Assembly (NCBI GenBank): GCA_963740765.1
Contig: CAVUFN010000008.1
Coordinates: 372,001-436,000 of the forward strand
Source of the DNA: DATLGB01 sp963740765
GTDB lineage: Bacteria; Actinomycetota; Thermoleophilia; Solirubrobacterales; Solirubrobacteraceae
Length of the DNA: 64,000 bases
Direction of reading: 5' to 3'
Shown here: positions 26,164-34,299 of the stretch, one piece after another
Numbering within the stretch: the first letter of the stretch is position 1
Layout of the letters: the number at the start of each line of letters is the position of its first letter
The notes under the pieces: model-generated
What the model was told of the DNA's origin: nothing
Seen by the model: only the letters and a program-made list of their open reading frames with translations
Database searches by the model: none
Made by a program: the position numbers and the translations under genes

Positions 26164-26485
26164 TCGCTCCCCGGTCGAGCACGATCTCGGCCTCCGGAGT
26201 GCCGCGGTCCGGCTGACGATGCACTCAACCTGACGGTCGTACGGTTGTATGCGTGAGCGGACTGACGCCAGACCTCGCCGGGCATCGCAGCGCGGACCCG
26301 AGCCTGCAGGGCTCTGCGATGAGGTCTGCACCAGCGTTGGTCAGAGCCTGCGGGAACTTCAGGAGCTCATCGGCGACGGTCCGAGCCCATGGGCACCGGT
26401 CCCCTCCGTGACGGGCCGAAAGGCGCGCGACCTCCGGTGATGCGTCGGCCCTACTCCTCGTGACGGGCGCAGGCGGTGTCCCCGG
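26164..26485. other. Intergenic stretch without a convincing gene
   Basis: These 322 bases are somewhat less G+C-rich than the surroundings. A 63-codon ORF (26249-26440, plus) is open but its composition, rich in Arg and Pro, looks like non-coding reading. No hairpin or tRNA was seen. Confidence 0.5.
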
Positions 26486-27262
26486 GTGATCGCGCTCGCG
26501 ATCCCGTTCGGCTTGGTGATCGGCCTGATCGTCGGCGCCGTCGGCGGCGGCGGCGCGATCCTCGCGCTGCCGGTGCTCGTGTACATCCTCGATCAGCCGG
26601 TGGGTCCCGCGTCGGCGGCGTCGCTGATCGTGGTCGCGGTGGCGGCCTCGGTCGGGGCAGGGTCCCTGGCCCGCGACGGGCACGTGTGCTGGCGCCTCGC
26701 GCTCACGTTCTCACTGCCGGCGGCGGGAGGGTCTCTGCTGGGGGCGATCGCCAACGCCCACGTGAGCGGACCGGCGCTGATCCTCGCCTTCGTTCCGGTC
26801 ATGCTCATCGCGGCGTTCGCGACCTGGCAGCGCGCCGGCGCCGAGACGGCCGACGCGGACGCCGGGTGCCCGGTCGTCGGGCTCGGGCCGATCGCGGCCG
26901 GGGGATTCGCGGTGGGCCTGCTCACCGGGTTCTTCGGCGTCGGAGGGGGTTTCGTGATCGTCCCCGTCCTCACGCTCGGCTTCGGGCTGCCCTTCCGCCG
27001 CGCCGTCGCGACGTCGCTGGTGATCATCACGCTGGTCGGCGTCGCCGCGCTCGTCAGCCACCTCGCGCAGGGCGCCGAGATCATCTGGAGCGTCACGATC
27101 GCGCTGGCGGTGGCGACCGCCATCGGCGCGCTGCTCGGAACCATCGTCGGAGGACGCCTGCCTCAGCAGACCCTCGGCCGCGGGTTCTCCATCGTCGTCG
27201 CCGTGGTCGCCGTGTTCCTGCTCGTCGACACCCTGGCCTTCAACGGCCCGCCGGGCAGCTGA
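26486..27262 (+). CDS. Sulfite exporter TauE/SafE family membrane protein
   Basis: 258 residues with about eight hydrophobic segments. The duplicated TauE glycine motif is present twice: GLIVGAVGGGGAILALPVLV in the first half and GLLTGFFGVGGGFVIVPVL in the second. The family exports sulfite, sulfoacetate or related organosulfur anions, or is a membrane permease of unknown substrate. GTG 26486 fits the first helix. Its last 23 bases overlap the convergent histidine kinase gene. Confidence 0.9.
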   Translation: MIALAIPFGLVIGLIVGAVGGGGAILALPVLVYILDQPVGPASAASLIVVAVAASVGAGSLARDGHVCWRLALTFSLPAAGGSLLGAIANAHVSGPALILAFVPVMLIAAFATWQRAGAETADADAGCPVVGLGPIAAGGFAVGLLTGFFGVGGGFVIVPVLTLGFGLPFRRAVATSLVIITLVGVAALVSHLAQGAEIIWSVTIALAVATAIGALLGTIVGGRLPQQTLGRGFSIVVAVVAVFLLVDTLAFNGPPGS

Positions 27263-28610
27263 CCGGCGTCGCCGGCACGCGGTGCGGAAGCTCGATCCAG
27301 ACATCTGCACCCTGAGGTGTGTTGGCGGCGGACGCCGTGCCGCCGTGCGCTTCGGCTATGGCCGCGACGATCGGCAGTCCGAGCCCGAATCCGCCGGCGT
27401 GTCCGCTGCCGGTCCGCTGGAAAGCGGTCGACAGCGCTTCGGTCGGGAAGCCACCGCCATGGTCGATCACGTGGATCTCGACCCCAGCTCCCTTCCTTCG
27501 GGCGGAGAGCGCGATCGGCGGAGAGCCGTGACGGAGGGCGTTGTCGACGAGGTTGCCGAGCGCCTGCTCGAGTCGAAGCTCGTCGGCGACGACCGTCAGC
27601 CCCGGGGGGACGTCGGCGCGCACCGAACCGCCGCTGACCGTCGCGAAGCGTCTGACGACCTTGTGCACGACCGATGCGAGATCGACGGGCCGGGGGTCGA
27701 GGGGAAGCCCGCCTTCTTCGGCGCGGGCGAAGACGAGCAGATCCTCGGCCAGGCGAGCGAGGCGGTCGGTCTCGTCCGCGATCGACTCGAGCGCCGGCCG
27801 CAGCTCGTTGTCGGCCGGGCTGCTCTCGAGGGCGAGCTCCACCTCCGTCTGCAGGATGGCCAGCGGCGTCCGCAACTCGTGGCTGGCGGTGGCGAGGAAC
27901 GCTCGCTCGTGCGCGACGGCAGTTTGCAGGCGCGCCAGCATGGCGTTCAGGGTCTCGCCGAGCCGCCGGATCTCGTCGCGGGTCTGCGGAAGCGGCAGGC
28001 GGGCCTCGGAGGTCGCGGTCGAGATCTCAGACGCGCGGCGGCGCATGCTCTCCACGGGACGGAGCGCGCCGGAGGCGACGAGGTATCCCGCCCCCGAGGA
28101 CAGGATCAGGATCAATGGTCCGCCGATGAGCAGCACGCTCCCGAGCGATTCCAGTGCCCGCTCTCGCTGCACCATCGAGGTGCTGACGACGATCGCTCGA
28201 CCCGTGCCGGCGGGGCGTCCGAACAGTCGCACGGCTTCCTGTCGCTCGTAGCGGACCGGCCCGTGCAGGGCACGCCGCAGGCGTTCGCCGGCCAGCAGGG
28301 GCGCGGCGTGGCCGCGCGGCGAGGCCGCCAGGATCCGTCCGGCGGCGTCGAGCAACTGCGCGGGTTCGCCCTCCACCTGCAGCGCGCGCGTCAGCGGTCC
28401 TTCGCCCGTTCGCCGCGCGAGCCTGGCGAACTCCGCCGAGCGGGTCCGTAGTGAGGAGTCCAGCGACGCGTCGAGCCCGGACTTCACCTGGAGGTAGATG
28501 AAGACTCCCGCCGCGCTCAGCAGCAGGGCACTGGCCAGCGCGAAGGCCAGCGTGAGACGCATCCGCAGCGGAAGGGACCGCCGCCGGAGCCGGGCACTCA
28601 GCCGTCGCAC
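27240..28610 (-). CDS. Sensor histidine kinase
   Basis: 456 residues. TM1 is around 17-40, an extracytoplasmic sensor region to ~150, and TM2 around 157-180 (LLIGGPLILILSSGAGYLV), then HAMP. HisKA carries the phospho-acceptor His in ATASHELRTPL (H244). The ATPase domain has the N box ALGNLVDNALRHG, G1 VIDHGGGFP and G2 GFGLGLPIV. It overlaps the response regulator gene by 13 bases and the two form a pair. It is the last gene of the DUF4956-VTC-PAP2 operon, so it probably senses envelope or phosphate status. Confidence 0.92.
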   Translation of the reverse strand: MRRLSARLRRRSLPLRMRLTLAFALASALLLSAAGVFIYLQVKSGLDASLDSSLRTRSAEFARLARRTGEGPLTRALQVEGEPAQLLDAAGRILAASPRGHAAPLLAGERLRRALHGPVRYERQEAVRLFGRPAGTGRAIVVSTSMVQRERALESLGSVLLIGGPLILILSSGAGYLVASGALRPVESMRRRASEISTATSEARLPLPQTRDEIRRLGETLNAMLARLQTAVAHERAFLATASHELRTPLAILQTEVELALESSPADNELRPALESIADETDRLARLAEDLLVFARAEEGGLPLDPRPVDLASVVHKVVRRFATVSGGSVRADVPPGLTVVADELRLEQALGNLVDNALRHGSPPIALSARRKGAGVEIHVIDHGGGFPTEALSTAFQRTGSGHAGGFGLGLPIVAAIAEAHGGTASAANTPQGADVWIELPHRVPATPVSCPAGR

Positions 28611-29269
28611 AGCCGGTACCCCACCCCTCGCACCGTCTCGAGAGAGCTCCGGCCGAACGGCCGGTCGATCTTGGCCCGGAGCTGCATGATGACGACGTCG
28701 ACGACGTTGGACCGGTTCTCGTACTCCCCATCCCAGGCGTGTTCGAGGAGCACGAAGCGGCTGAGCACCTGGTCGGGGTGGCGCATGAAGATCTCGAGCA
28801 GGGCGAACTCCTTGCCCGTCAGGGCGATGGCGCTGTCAGCGCGCCACACGCGATGCCCGACCGGGTCCAGTCGCAGGTCTCCGACCGTCAGCAACGGCGC
28901 GTGCTTGATCGGGCCGCGGCGCGAGAGTGCGAGGACGCGGGCCCTCAGCTCGGCCAGCGAGAACGGCTTGCCGAGATAGTCGTCGGCCCCGGCGTTCAGG
29001 CCGTCGACGCGGTCGGGGATGTCCCCGAGCGCGGTGAGCATGATGATCGGGCTCCAGACCTCGTCGGCACGCAGGCGTCGGCAGACCTCCATCCCGTCGA
29101 TGCCGGGGAGGCCGCGGTCGAGCAGGATCGTGTCGTAGGCGGTGGCGCGGGCTCGCCACAGCGCATCCTCGCCGTTCGGTGCCACATCGACGGCGTGCCC
29201 GACCGCCTCCAGTCCGCGGCGCAGCAGGTTCGCCATCTTGGGCTCGTCCTCGACGACGAGTATCCGCAT
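28598..29269 (-). CDS. OmpR/PhoB-type response regulator
   Basis: 223 residues. The receiver domain begins MRILVVEDEPKMANLLRRGL; the phosphorylated Asp is D51 (ILLDRGLPGIDGMEV), with T in MLTALG and K in LGKPFSLAEL. The C-terminal winged helix is ALTGKEFALLEIFMRHPDQVLSR and ends VRGVGYRL. It is the cognate partner of the overlapping histidine kinase and starts 9 bases after the PAP2 gene. Its targets are unknown; autoregulation of this operon is plausible. Confidence 0.93.
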   Translation of the reverse strand: MRILVVEDEPKMANLLRRGLEAVGHAVDVAPNGEDALWRARATAYDTILLDRGLPGIDGMEVCRRLRADEVWSPIIMLTALGDIPDRVDGLNAGADDYLGKPFSLAELRARVLALSRRGPIKHAPLLTVGDLRLDPVGHRVWRADSAIALTGKEFALLEIFMRHPDQVLSRFVLLEHAWDGEYENRSNVVDVVIMQLRAKIDRPFGRSSLETVRGVGYRLCDG

Positions 29270-29278
29270 GGTTGCGTC

Positions 29279-30103
29279 TCAGGATGCCAGGCCGGCCTTG
29301 CGGCGCTCGTAATCGCCGATCAGCGTCCCGAGCAACGCACCCGCGGTGAGGTCGGAGAGGTAGTGGCCGCCGGCGTACATGCGCGAGAAGGCGATCTCGT
29401 CGATCATCCAGTCGTACTCGCTCTGCAGGTGCGGGTCGAGCGGCTCGAGGATCGCCAGCGCGGCGCCCGCGTACACGGTGTGCTTCGACGGGTACGACTG
29501 GCGCACCTGGCCGGAGAACCTCGCCTGGTTGAGTGCGTCGATCGAGGGGTCCGCCTGATAGGGCGACGGGCGCGCGTAGCGCACCTTGGCGATGCCCTGG
29601 AGCGTGCTGCCGAGATCGAACGACGCGTTGAGGGCGTCCTTCGCGGTCTGCTCCAGCGGGTCGGCGACGAACGTCTCGGTCTGGTTGCGGATGGCTTTCC
29701 AGGGCTGCTTCTTGCCATGGGATTCGAGCCAGGTCGCAGCGTTGGTGCCTGCAGGATCACGCTGGCCCGAGAGCGCTTTGAGTGTCCTCAGCTCGGCGTG
29801 CTGGGTCGTCGCGCCGGGCGGTATGCCGATGGCTTGCACCGCCCACGCCGAGAACTCCTTGTCACCTGCTGTCGGGTGAGCGTCCAGCCAGGTCTTCGCC
29901 AACTCGTGGCCGCGGGCCTCGGCGCCCTTGAGGGGTCCGTCCACCGGTTGGATCTGCGCATCCGTGAAGAGGACGGGCACCGGTGAGCCGTGGAAGGCGT
30001 CGTCGCGGTTGCTGCCGCTGAGCTTCGCCAGCGCGAGGGCGCCGCCGCCGACGACGAGAATCAGCGTGACCATGAGGATCTTGATGGTTCGCGCCTTATG
30101 CAT
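29279..30103 (-). CDS. PAP2 superfamily phosphatase (membrane-anchored or secreted)
   Basis: 274 residues. One N-terminal hydrophobic segment (TIKILMVTLILVVGGGALALA) acts as anchor or signal. The three acid-phosphatase motifs are KVRYARPSPY, YPSKHTVYAGAA (PSGH variant, PSKH) and SRMYAGGHYLSDLTAGALLG. The soluble, single-anchor form resembles vanadium haloperoxidase/class A acid phosphatases more than lipid-phosphate phosphatases. It would release phosphate outside the cell, fitting the VTC (polyphosphate) gene it overlaps by 8 bases. Confidence 0.85.
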   Translation of the reverse strand: MHKARTIKILMVTLILVVGGGALALAKLSGSNRDDAFHGSPVPVLFTDAQIQPVDGPLKGAEARGHELAKTWLDAHPTAGDKEFSAWAVQAIGIPPGATTQHAELRTLKALSGQRDPAGTNAATWLESHGKKQPWKAIRNQTETFVADPLEQTAKDALNASFDLGSTLQGIAKVRYARPSPYQADPSIDALNQARFSGQVRQSYPSKHTVYAGAALAILEPLDPHLQSEYDWMIDEIAFSRMYAGGHYLSDLTAGALLGTLIGDYERRKAGLAS

Positions 30104-30824
30104 ACGAGAAGTACCTCCGGGCGATCTGCCGGGTGTCGTTGGGAGGGCTGGTCATCCGGGTGAGACCGGTTCCGATCACGTACTTCGAGAGCGGCACGGG
30201 TCGGCTGCCGAAGCGCCGGAGCGCCCGGTCGGCGATCCCGGCACCGCGCGCTGACTTGGTCTCGACGATCACCCAGCCGGCGTCGAGATGCGCGGAACCG
30301 AACGACAGGCCGCGATCGATCGTGACGCGCTCGCCCGCGCCGACCAGCGTGGATCGCGTGTAGACGGTCCGGAGGGCCGGCACGAGATCCGGGACCGGGC
30401 CGAGGTGCTCGGCGAGGAAGTCCTGGCCCGCCGCCGTCAACGTCCCGTGCTCCTCAGCGGCGTAAGCCAGTCGGTGCTTGATCGTCTCGCCGCGGCGACC
30501 CTTGACCTTCAGCTCGAGAGCGCACGTCGCGGAATCCACGTACAGGCGCGTGCGGCACTTGAAGCGTCGGCGGCGCTGCTGAACATGGGCTCGGGCGGTC
30601 ATCAGCCGGGCCGTGTCGAAGTAGACGCTGTCGTAGGTGAACTCGCGCCGGCCGTCGATCTCCAGGGCGACATGAGTCGGGGCGAGCTCGTCCAGCAGGA
30701 GATGCAGCGTCGCGAGATCGACGACGTGCTTGCGATCCTCCCTGACCCGCATCGGCGCCCGTGCATCGAGTTCCACCAGGCTCACGGCGTTCAATCGCTC
30801 GAGGCTCACGAGGGAGACGCTCAT
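30096..30824 (-). CDS. VTC-domain polyphosphate polymerase-like protein
   Basis: 242 residues with the VTC/tunnel metalloenzyme pattern: RKHVVDLATLHLLLDEL, EFTYDSVYFDTARLMTARAH, RRRFKCRTRLYVDSATCALELKVKGRRG (basic substrate residues and an acidic metal ligand), and DAGWVIVETKSARG. Eukaryotic Vtc4 makes polyphosphate from ATP; bacterial homologues are less studied. Start ATG 30824 overlaps the DUF4956 stop (ATGA). VTC and DUF4956 genes are repeatedly found together in bacteria, where DUF4956 supplies the membrane part. Confidence 0.85.
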   Translation of the reverse strand: MSVSLVSLERLNAVSLVELDARAPMRVREDRKHVVDLATLHLLLDELAPTHVALEIDGRREFTYDSVYFDTARLMTARAHVQQRRRRFKCRTRLYVDSATCALELKVKGRRGETIKHRLAYAAEEHGTLTAAGQDFLAEHLGPVPDLVPALRTVYTRSTLVGAGERVTIDRGLSFGSAHLDAGWVIVETKSARGAGIADRALRRFGSRPVPLSKYVIGTGLTRMTSPPNDTRQIARRYFSYA

Positions 30825-31420
30825 GAGGTCGGCTCCATCGCCGGCTCGGGCTCCGGCTGACCGATGGGTTGGAGATAGCGGACGGTCACACGCGTGATCT
30901 CGCGCACGAAATCGGTCTCCTCCACCGCGATGTCGACGACCTCGACCCCGAGTCGGCGCTCGATGGCGGCCTGGAGGGCGACGTCGCCCGTCACGATCTC
31001 ATCCAGCGTCACCCGCTGACGAGCCGTCCGCCGGTACAGCGCCGGATGATCCACGAGGTACAGCCCGAGAAGCAGCAGGCCGTCAAGCGCGATCGCCAGC
31101 TCCTCGTGGGTGAGCCGCAGCCCGTTGGTCAGGGCAAGCACGAGCGCGCAGAAGAAGTACGCGAGATCGGCGTTGCCGAACGGCTCCGAACGCAGCCTCA
31201 CGATCGACAGCATCGCGAAGAGCCCGAAGCCGATCGCCGGCCCGAGATGCTTGTGCGTGATCACCGTGAGCACCACGAACAGTCCGAGGTTGAAGCTCGC
31301 GTAGACCATGAACAGCCCGCGCCGCGGACGCCGGCGGGCAACCATCATCGAGAGCAACCCGATCGACACGAGATCGGCGAACAGCCGAAGCAGCAGGTTG
31401 GCCCAGTCCGATTGCGACAT
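30821..31420 (-). CDS. DUF4956 domain membrane protein
   Basis: 199 residues with four hydrophobic segments in the first ~130, including SIGLLSMMVARR, GLFVVLTVITHKHLGPAIGFGLFAMLSIVRLRSE and AYFFCALVLALTNGL. The FAMLSIVRLRSEPF signature is the DUF4956 hallmark. The C-terminal ~60 residues are soluble. It is the first gene of the five-gene operon and carries a TAGCTT hexamer 8 bases before the ATG. Its partner is the VTC protein, and it may export or channel the polymer, which is inference. Confidence 0.85.
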   Translation of the reverse strand: MSQSDWANLLLRLFADLVSIGLLSMMVARRRPRRGLFMVYASFNLGLFVVLTVITHKHLGPAIGFGLFAMLSIVRLRSEPFGNADLAYFFCALVLALTNGLRLTHEELAIALDGLLLLGLYLVDHPALYRRTARQRVTLDEIVTGDVALQAAIERRLGVEVVDIAVEETDFVREITRVTVRYLQPIGQPEPEPAMEPTS

Positions 31421-31428
31421 CTCGCCGG

Positions 31429-31434
31429 AAGCTA
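31429..31434 (-). promoter_or_regulatory. -10-like TAGCTT for the DUF4956-VTC operon
   Basis: On the minus strand TAGCTT ends 8 bases before the ATG at 31420. It is the only promoter-like signal upstream of the five coupled genes. Confidence 0.45.
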
Positions 31435-31489
31435 AGTCGTGGACGTGAGGTGAACGTGAGGTTGGGCGCGGGTGGGCCGGAGAGGCCGG

Positions 31490-31852
31490 CTAGTCCGGAC
31501 CAGCCGTCCGCGCCGCGGGACGCCGGACCGCCCGCTCGAGCACCCGCAACGAGCGTGGCGGACCCGGCCACAGTTCGCCGAGCACCCCCGCGGTCCGCGG
31601 GGATCGGAGGAGCCGGCGGAGCACCAACGCGACCACGATCAGATCGTCGAGCTGGCCGACGACCGGCAGGAAGTCGGGGACGAGGTCGATCGGCGTGAGG
31701 AGGTAGCCGATCGCGGCCGCCACCAGCAGCTTCCGCCTGCGCGGGATGCGCCGGTCCCCGAGCAGGCGTTTCAACAGGACGACGCAATCGGGGATGAAGC
31801 CGGCCAGAGCGCGAGCGTCGGTCCGGCGGCCGGCCAGCACGAGAAGGAGCAC
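31490..31852 (-). CDS. DUF1232 (YkvA-like) membrane protein, N-terminus uncertain
   Basis: The DUF1232 core LLVAAAIGYLLTPIDLVPDFLPVVGQLDDLIVVALVL is clear at residues ~43-80. The open frame continues upstream of the GTG at 31852 with a hydrophobic stretch (VGWLIYTAIAVLAVYVVAVLL) that looks like a real membrane helix but has no start codon before a TAG near 31913. So either translation begins at GTG 31852, or the 5' end was lost. Function unknown; family members are small membrane proteins. Confidence 0.75.
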   Translation of the reverse strand: MLLLVLAGRRTDARALAGFIPDCVVLLKRLLGDRRIPRRRKLLVAAAIGYLLTPIDLVPDFLPVVGQLDDLIVVALVLRRLLRSPRTAGVLGELWPGPPRSLRVLERAVRRPAARTAGPD

Positions 31853-31914
31853 GGCAACGACGTAGACGGCCAGGACGGCGATCGCGGTGTAGATGAGCCA
31901 GCCGACTCGTCGAC

Positions 31915-32280
31915 CCTACTCGCGACCCGCGGTGCAGCGCCGCCGGCTTCTGCTTACAGACGATCGCGCAAGCGCAGGAAGGAGCCGTCTGTGTCGCGTG
32001 GGGGCGGATATATCAACCAGGAGGCGACACGTCGGGGTCTTGGCCGGTGAGCGCACGCTGCCGCCCACGACCGAAGCGGTTGAGACTCGGCGGATTTGGC
32101 ATCTATTGGATGCCGAATCCGCCAGGCCGAGCCGGGCAATAGGCGCGCCGCTCGCGGCGGTGCCGCCGCCTGCGCAGGCGCCGTTGGCCGTGAGCACCGG
32201 CGGCCGCTCTTCGGGCACCTCTGGAACCAAACTTGGGAACCAAGCGCAAGTCCGCGAGCAAGATTTGGCTCTACAGAGAG
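31915..32280. other. Intergenic region with hairpin, less G+C-rich
   Basis: No gene was recognised between the DUF1232 frame and the tRNA. It contains the long hairpin at 32090-32124 and a near repeat of GGAACCAA around 32223-32242 (GGAACCAAACTTGGGAACCAAG). Composition differs from the coding sequence around it. Confidence 0.5.
32090..32124. repeat. 15-base inverted repeat (hairpin)
   Basis: GGCGGATTTGGCATC and GATGCCGAATCCGCC pair over 15 bases with one G-T wobble around the loop TATTG. It is not followed by a T run, so it is not a classical terminator. It could be a processing or regulatory hairpin or part of a mobile repeat. Confidence 0.55.
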
Positions 32281-32353
32281 TGGGCCGGGGTGGATTCGAA
32301 CCACCGCGCGACGGATTATGAGTCCGCTGCTCTGACCGCTGAGCTACCGGCCC
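32281..32353 (-). tRNA. tRNA with CAT anticodon (elongator Met or Ile2)
   Basis: The 73-base sequence folds fully: acceptor GGGCCGG/CCGGCCC, D arm GTAGCTCAGCGGTCAGAGC, anticodon arm GCGGA-CTCATAA-TCCGT and T arm GGTGG-TTCGAAT-CCACC, with discriminator A. CCA is not encoded. The anticodon CAT with CTCATAA loop fits elongator tRNA-Met or the lysidine-modified tRNA-Ile2; it lacks the initiator's mismatched first pair. I cannot separate Met from Ile2 by eye. Confidence 0.93.
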
Positions 32354-32383
32354 GTGGGCGGGAGGCTACGTGGCTCGGCAGGC

Positions 32384-33931
32384 TCAGCGGGCGGCAGCGG
32401 CGCTGGCCGTCGCCGTGCTCGCCTTCCGCGATCGTGGCGGGAACGGGACGTGCTGGGAGCAGGTCAGGCCGGCGCGCGGCGCGCGCAGCCGCAGCACGTA
32501 GGCGTCGACGGCCCGGTCGACGCAGCGGGAGTTGCCGCCGTAGGCGGTGTGGCCGTCGCCGCGCATGGTGACCAGCGACGAGCGGCCGAGGGCGGCGACC
32601 ATGCCTCGGGCGCTGTCGAGTGGCGTCGCCGGGTCGTGGGTGGTGGCGACGACCAGCGGCGTCGGAGCGCTCTCGGACAGGCTGAACGGGCCGAGGTAGG
32701 CGTCGTCGTCGCGCGGGGCGTACTGCGAGTAGGCGAGCCCGGAGTAGCCGACGTTGAAGAAGAAGTGCGGGAAGGACTCGAACGCGGACGCGCCGGCGGC
32801 CTCGTAGGGCTCGAGCTCGCGGGGGAACTGCTGCTCGGACGCGCCGATCATGAAGTAGCGGTCGTAGGTGGACCGGTAGGAGCCGTTGCGGCGGCGGCCG
32901 TAGTCGTCGTCGGCGATCGCGCGGAGCAGGCTGCCGTCACCGCGGCGGGCGGCCAGGGTCAGCGCGACGGTGAGCTCGGGCCAGAACTGCTTGGCGTACA
33001 GGTCGGCGCTGACCGCGAACTGGAACACGTCGCCGTCGACGGGCCGGCGGTTGCCGCGGGTGACGCGGGGGCGGCGGATGCGCAGCGGGTGAGCCGCCGC
33101 TCGCTCTGCGAGCGCGTCGTAGGCGGCCGACGGCGTGTGCCCGCGCGTCCAGGCGCACGCGCGCCGGGCCGCACGCGAGGCGCGGCAGGCGGCGAAGTAG
33201 CGTGAGAGCGCGTCCTCGAAGCCGCCCGACTGGCGGGCCAGGTCCGCGAGCGGGTCGCTGAGGTAGGACACCGGGTCGACGGGGCCGTCGAGGACCATCG
33301 CGCGCACCCGGTCGGGGAACAGGGACGCGTAGGTCGCGCCCAGCAGCGTCCCGTAGGAGAAGCCGACGTAGGTGACCTTGTCGATGCCCAGCGCGGCGCG
33401 CACCGAGTCCAGGTCGCGGGCGACGTTGGCGGTCGACACGTGCGGCGCCAGCCGGGCGTTGCGCGCGGCGCAGCGCTGCGCGTACGCGCCCGCCGCGGCG
33501 ACCGCGGCGTCACGGTGGTAGGTCGAGGGCGTCGTGAACGGGTGGTGGTAGAGGCCGGCGCGCTCCTGATTGACGCCGCACGACAGCGCCGGCTTGGAGG
33601 CGCCGGTCCCGCGCGGATCGAAGCCGACGAGGTCGAAGCGATCGCGGAACGCCTTGAGCTGCCGGTAGCCGCCGCGCCGCAGCGTCCTCGCCACCTCGGC
33701 GCCCGGCCCGCCGTAGTTGACGACGATCGTCCCGAGCCGGCGCGCCGGCCGGCGGGCACGGACGCGGGCGACGGCGATCGAGATCCGGCCGGCGCCCGGG
33801 TCGTCGTAGTCGAGCGGGACGCTGACGCGGCCGCAGCGGAATCCGTGCGTGCCGCACCGCTTCAGCGTGACGGCGCTGGCATCGGCGGCGCCGAGCGCGA
33901 CCAGCGCCAGCGCCACCACGAGGTATCTCAC
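32384..33931 (-). CDS. Alpha/beta hydrolase, TAP-like C-terminal domain (secreted peptidase/esterase type)
   Basis: 515 residues with a signal peptide, VRYLVVALALVALGAADASA. Landmarks are VPLDYDDPGAG, VNYGGPGAEVA, FDLVGFDPRGTGAS, and the nucleophile motif VTYVGFSYGTLLGATYASLFPDRV. The TAP-like C-terminal part has VVATTHDPATPLDSARGM (Asp) and RGDGHTAYGG (His). Relatives are secreted tripeptidyl aminopeptidases and esterases such as SlpD/CaeA. GTG 33931 overlaps the stop of the PPOX gene (GTGA) and closes the five-gene minus-strand operon. Confidence 0.88.
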   Translation of the reverse strand: MRYLVVALALVALGAADASAVTLKRCGTHGFRCGRVSVPLDYDDPGAGRISIAVARVRARRPARRLGTIVVNYGGPGAEVARTLRRGGYRQLKAFRDRFDLVGFDPRGTGASKPALSCGVNQERAGLYHHPFTTPSTYHRDAAVAAAGAYAQRCAARNARLAPHVSTANVARDLDSVRAALGIDKVTYVGFSYGTLLGATYASLFPDRVRAMVLDGPVDPVSYLSDPLADLARQSGGFEDALSRYFAACRASRAARRACAWTRGHTPSAAYDALAERAAAHPLRIRRPRVTRGNRRPVDGDVFQFAVSADLYAKQFWPELTVALTLAARRGDGSLLRAIADDDYGRRRNGSYRSTYDRYFMIGASEQQFPRELEPYEAAGASAFESFPHFFFNVGYSGLAYSQYAPRDDDAYLGPFSLSESAPTPLVVATTHDPATPLDSARGMVAALGRSSLVTMRGDGHTAYGGNSRCVDRAVDAYVLRLRAPRAGLTCSQHVPFPPRSRKASTATASAAAAR

Positions 33932-34299
33932 GCCGCCCAGTCCGACCAGCGTGCGACGTCGATGGCGATGAAGGGGCCTGCGGGCGGTGACTGCACGTAC
34001 TGCGCATAGCGCTGACAGAGCAGTTCCACCGGGCCATCCTGACAAATCCGGGCGGTGCCGTCCGCGCGTGCCCACCACAACGAGGACCAGTCGTCCGAAT
34101 AGTGGTCGACGAGCAGACTGACTCGCGGGTCGCGGGCGATGTTCTCGAGCCGGCGCAGCTGCCGCGTGCGCTTGGGCTTCGCGTCGACGGCGGACCAGAT
34201 GACGTCGCCCTCGAGGGCGAAGCAGATCGGCACCACGTGCGGCCCGGCCGTCGCCAGGCGCGCGACGCGCGCCGACACGAAGCGATCCCGTGGCGTCAC
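33928..34299 (-). CDS. PPOX class F420-dependent oxidoreductase (TIGR03668-like)
   Basis: 123 residues with the pyridoxamine-5'-phosphate-oxidase-like split barrel: FVSARVARLATAGPHVVPICFALEGDVIWSAVDAKPKR, LENIARDPRVSLLVDHYSDDWSSLWWARADGTARI. Members use F420 or FMN. GTG 34299 overlaps the stop of the LLM gene. Being coupled to an LLM protein suggests a shared flavin or F420 redox role; the substrate is unknown. Confidence 0.83.
   Translation of the reverse strand: MTPRDRFVSARVARLATAGPHVVPICFALEGDVIWSAVDAKPKRTRQLRRLENIARDPRVSLLVDHYSDDWSSLWWARADGTARICQDGPVELLCQRYAQYVQSPPAGPFIAIDVARWSDWAA

Noticed and set aside
26249..26440. 63-codon ORF in the glutaminase-TauE gap
   Set aside because: No family, no promoter-like hexamer at the favoured spacing and no coupling to neighbours; kept only as an intergenic note.
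32090..32124. Rho-independent terminator for the tRNA
   Set aside because: The hairpin lacks a T run and lies ~160 bases downstream of the tRNA 3' end.
32281..32353. Initiator tRNA-Met
   Set aside because: The acceptor stem is fully paired at position 1-72, unlike bacterial initiator tRNAs.
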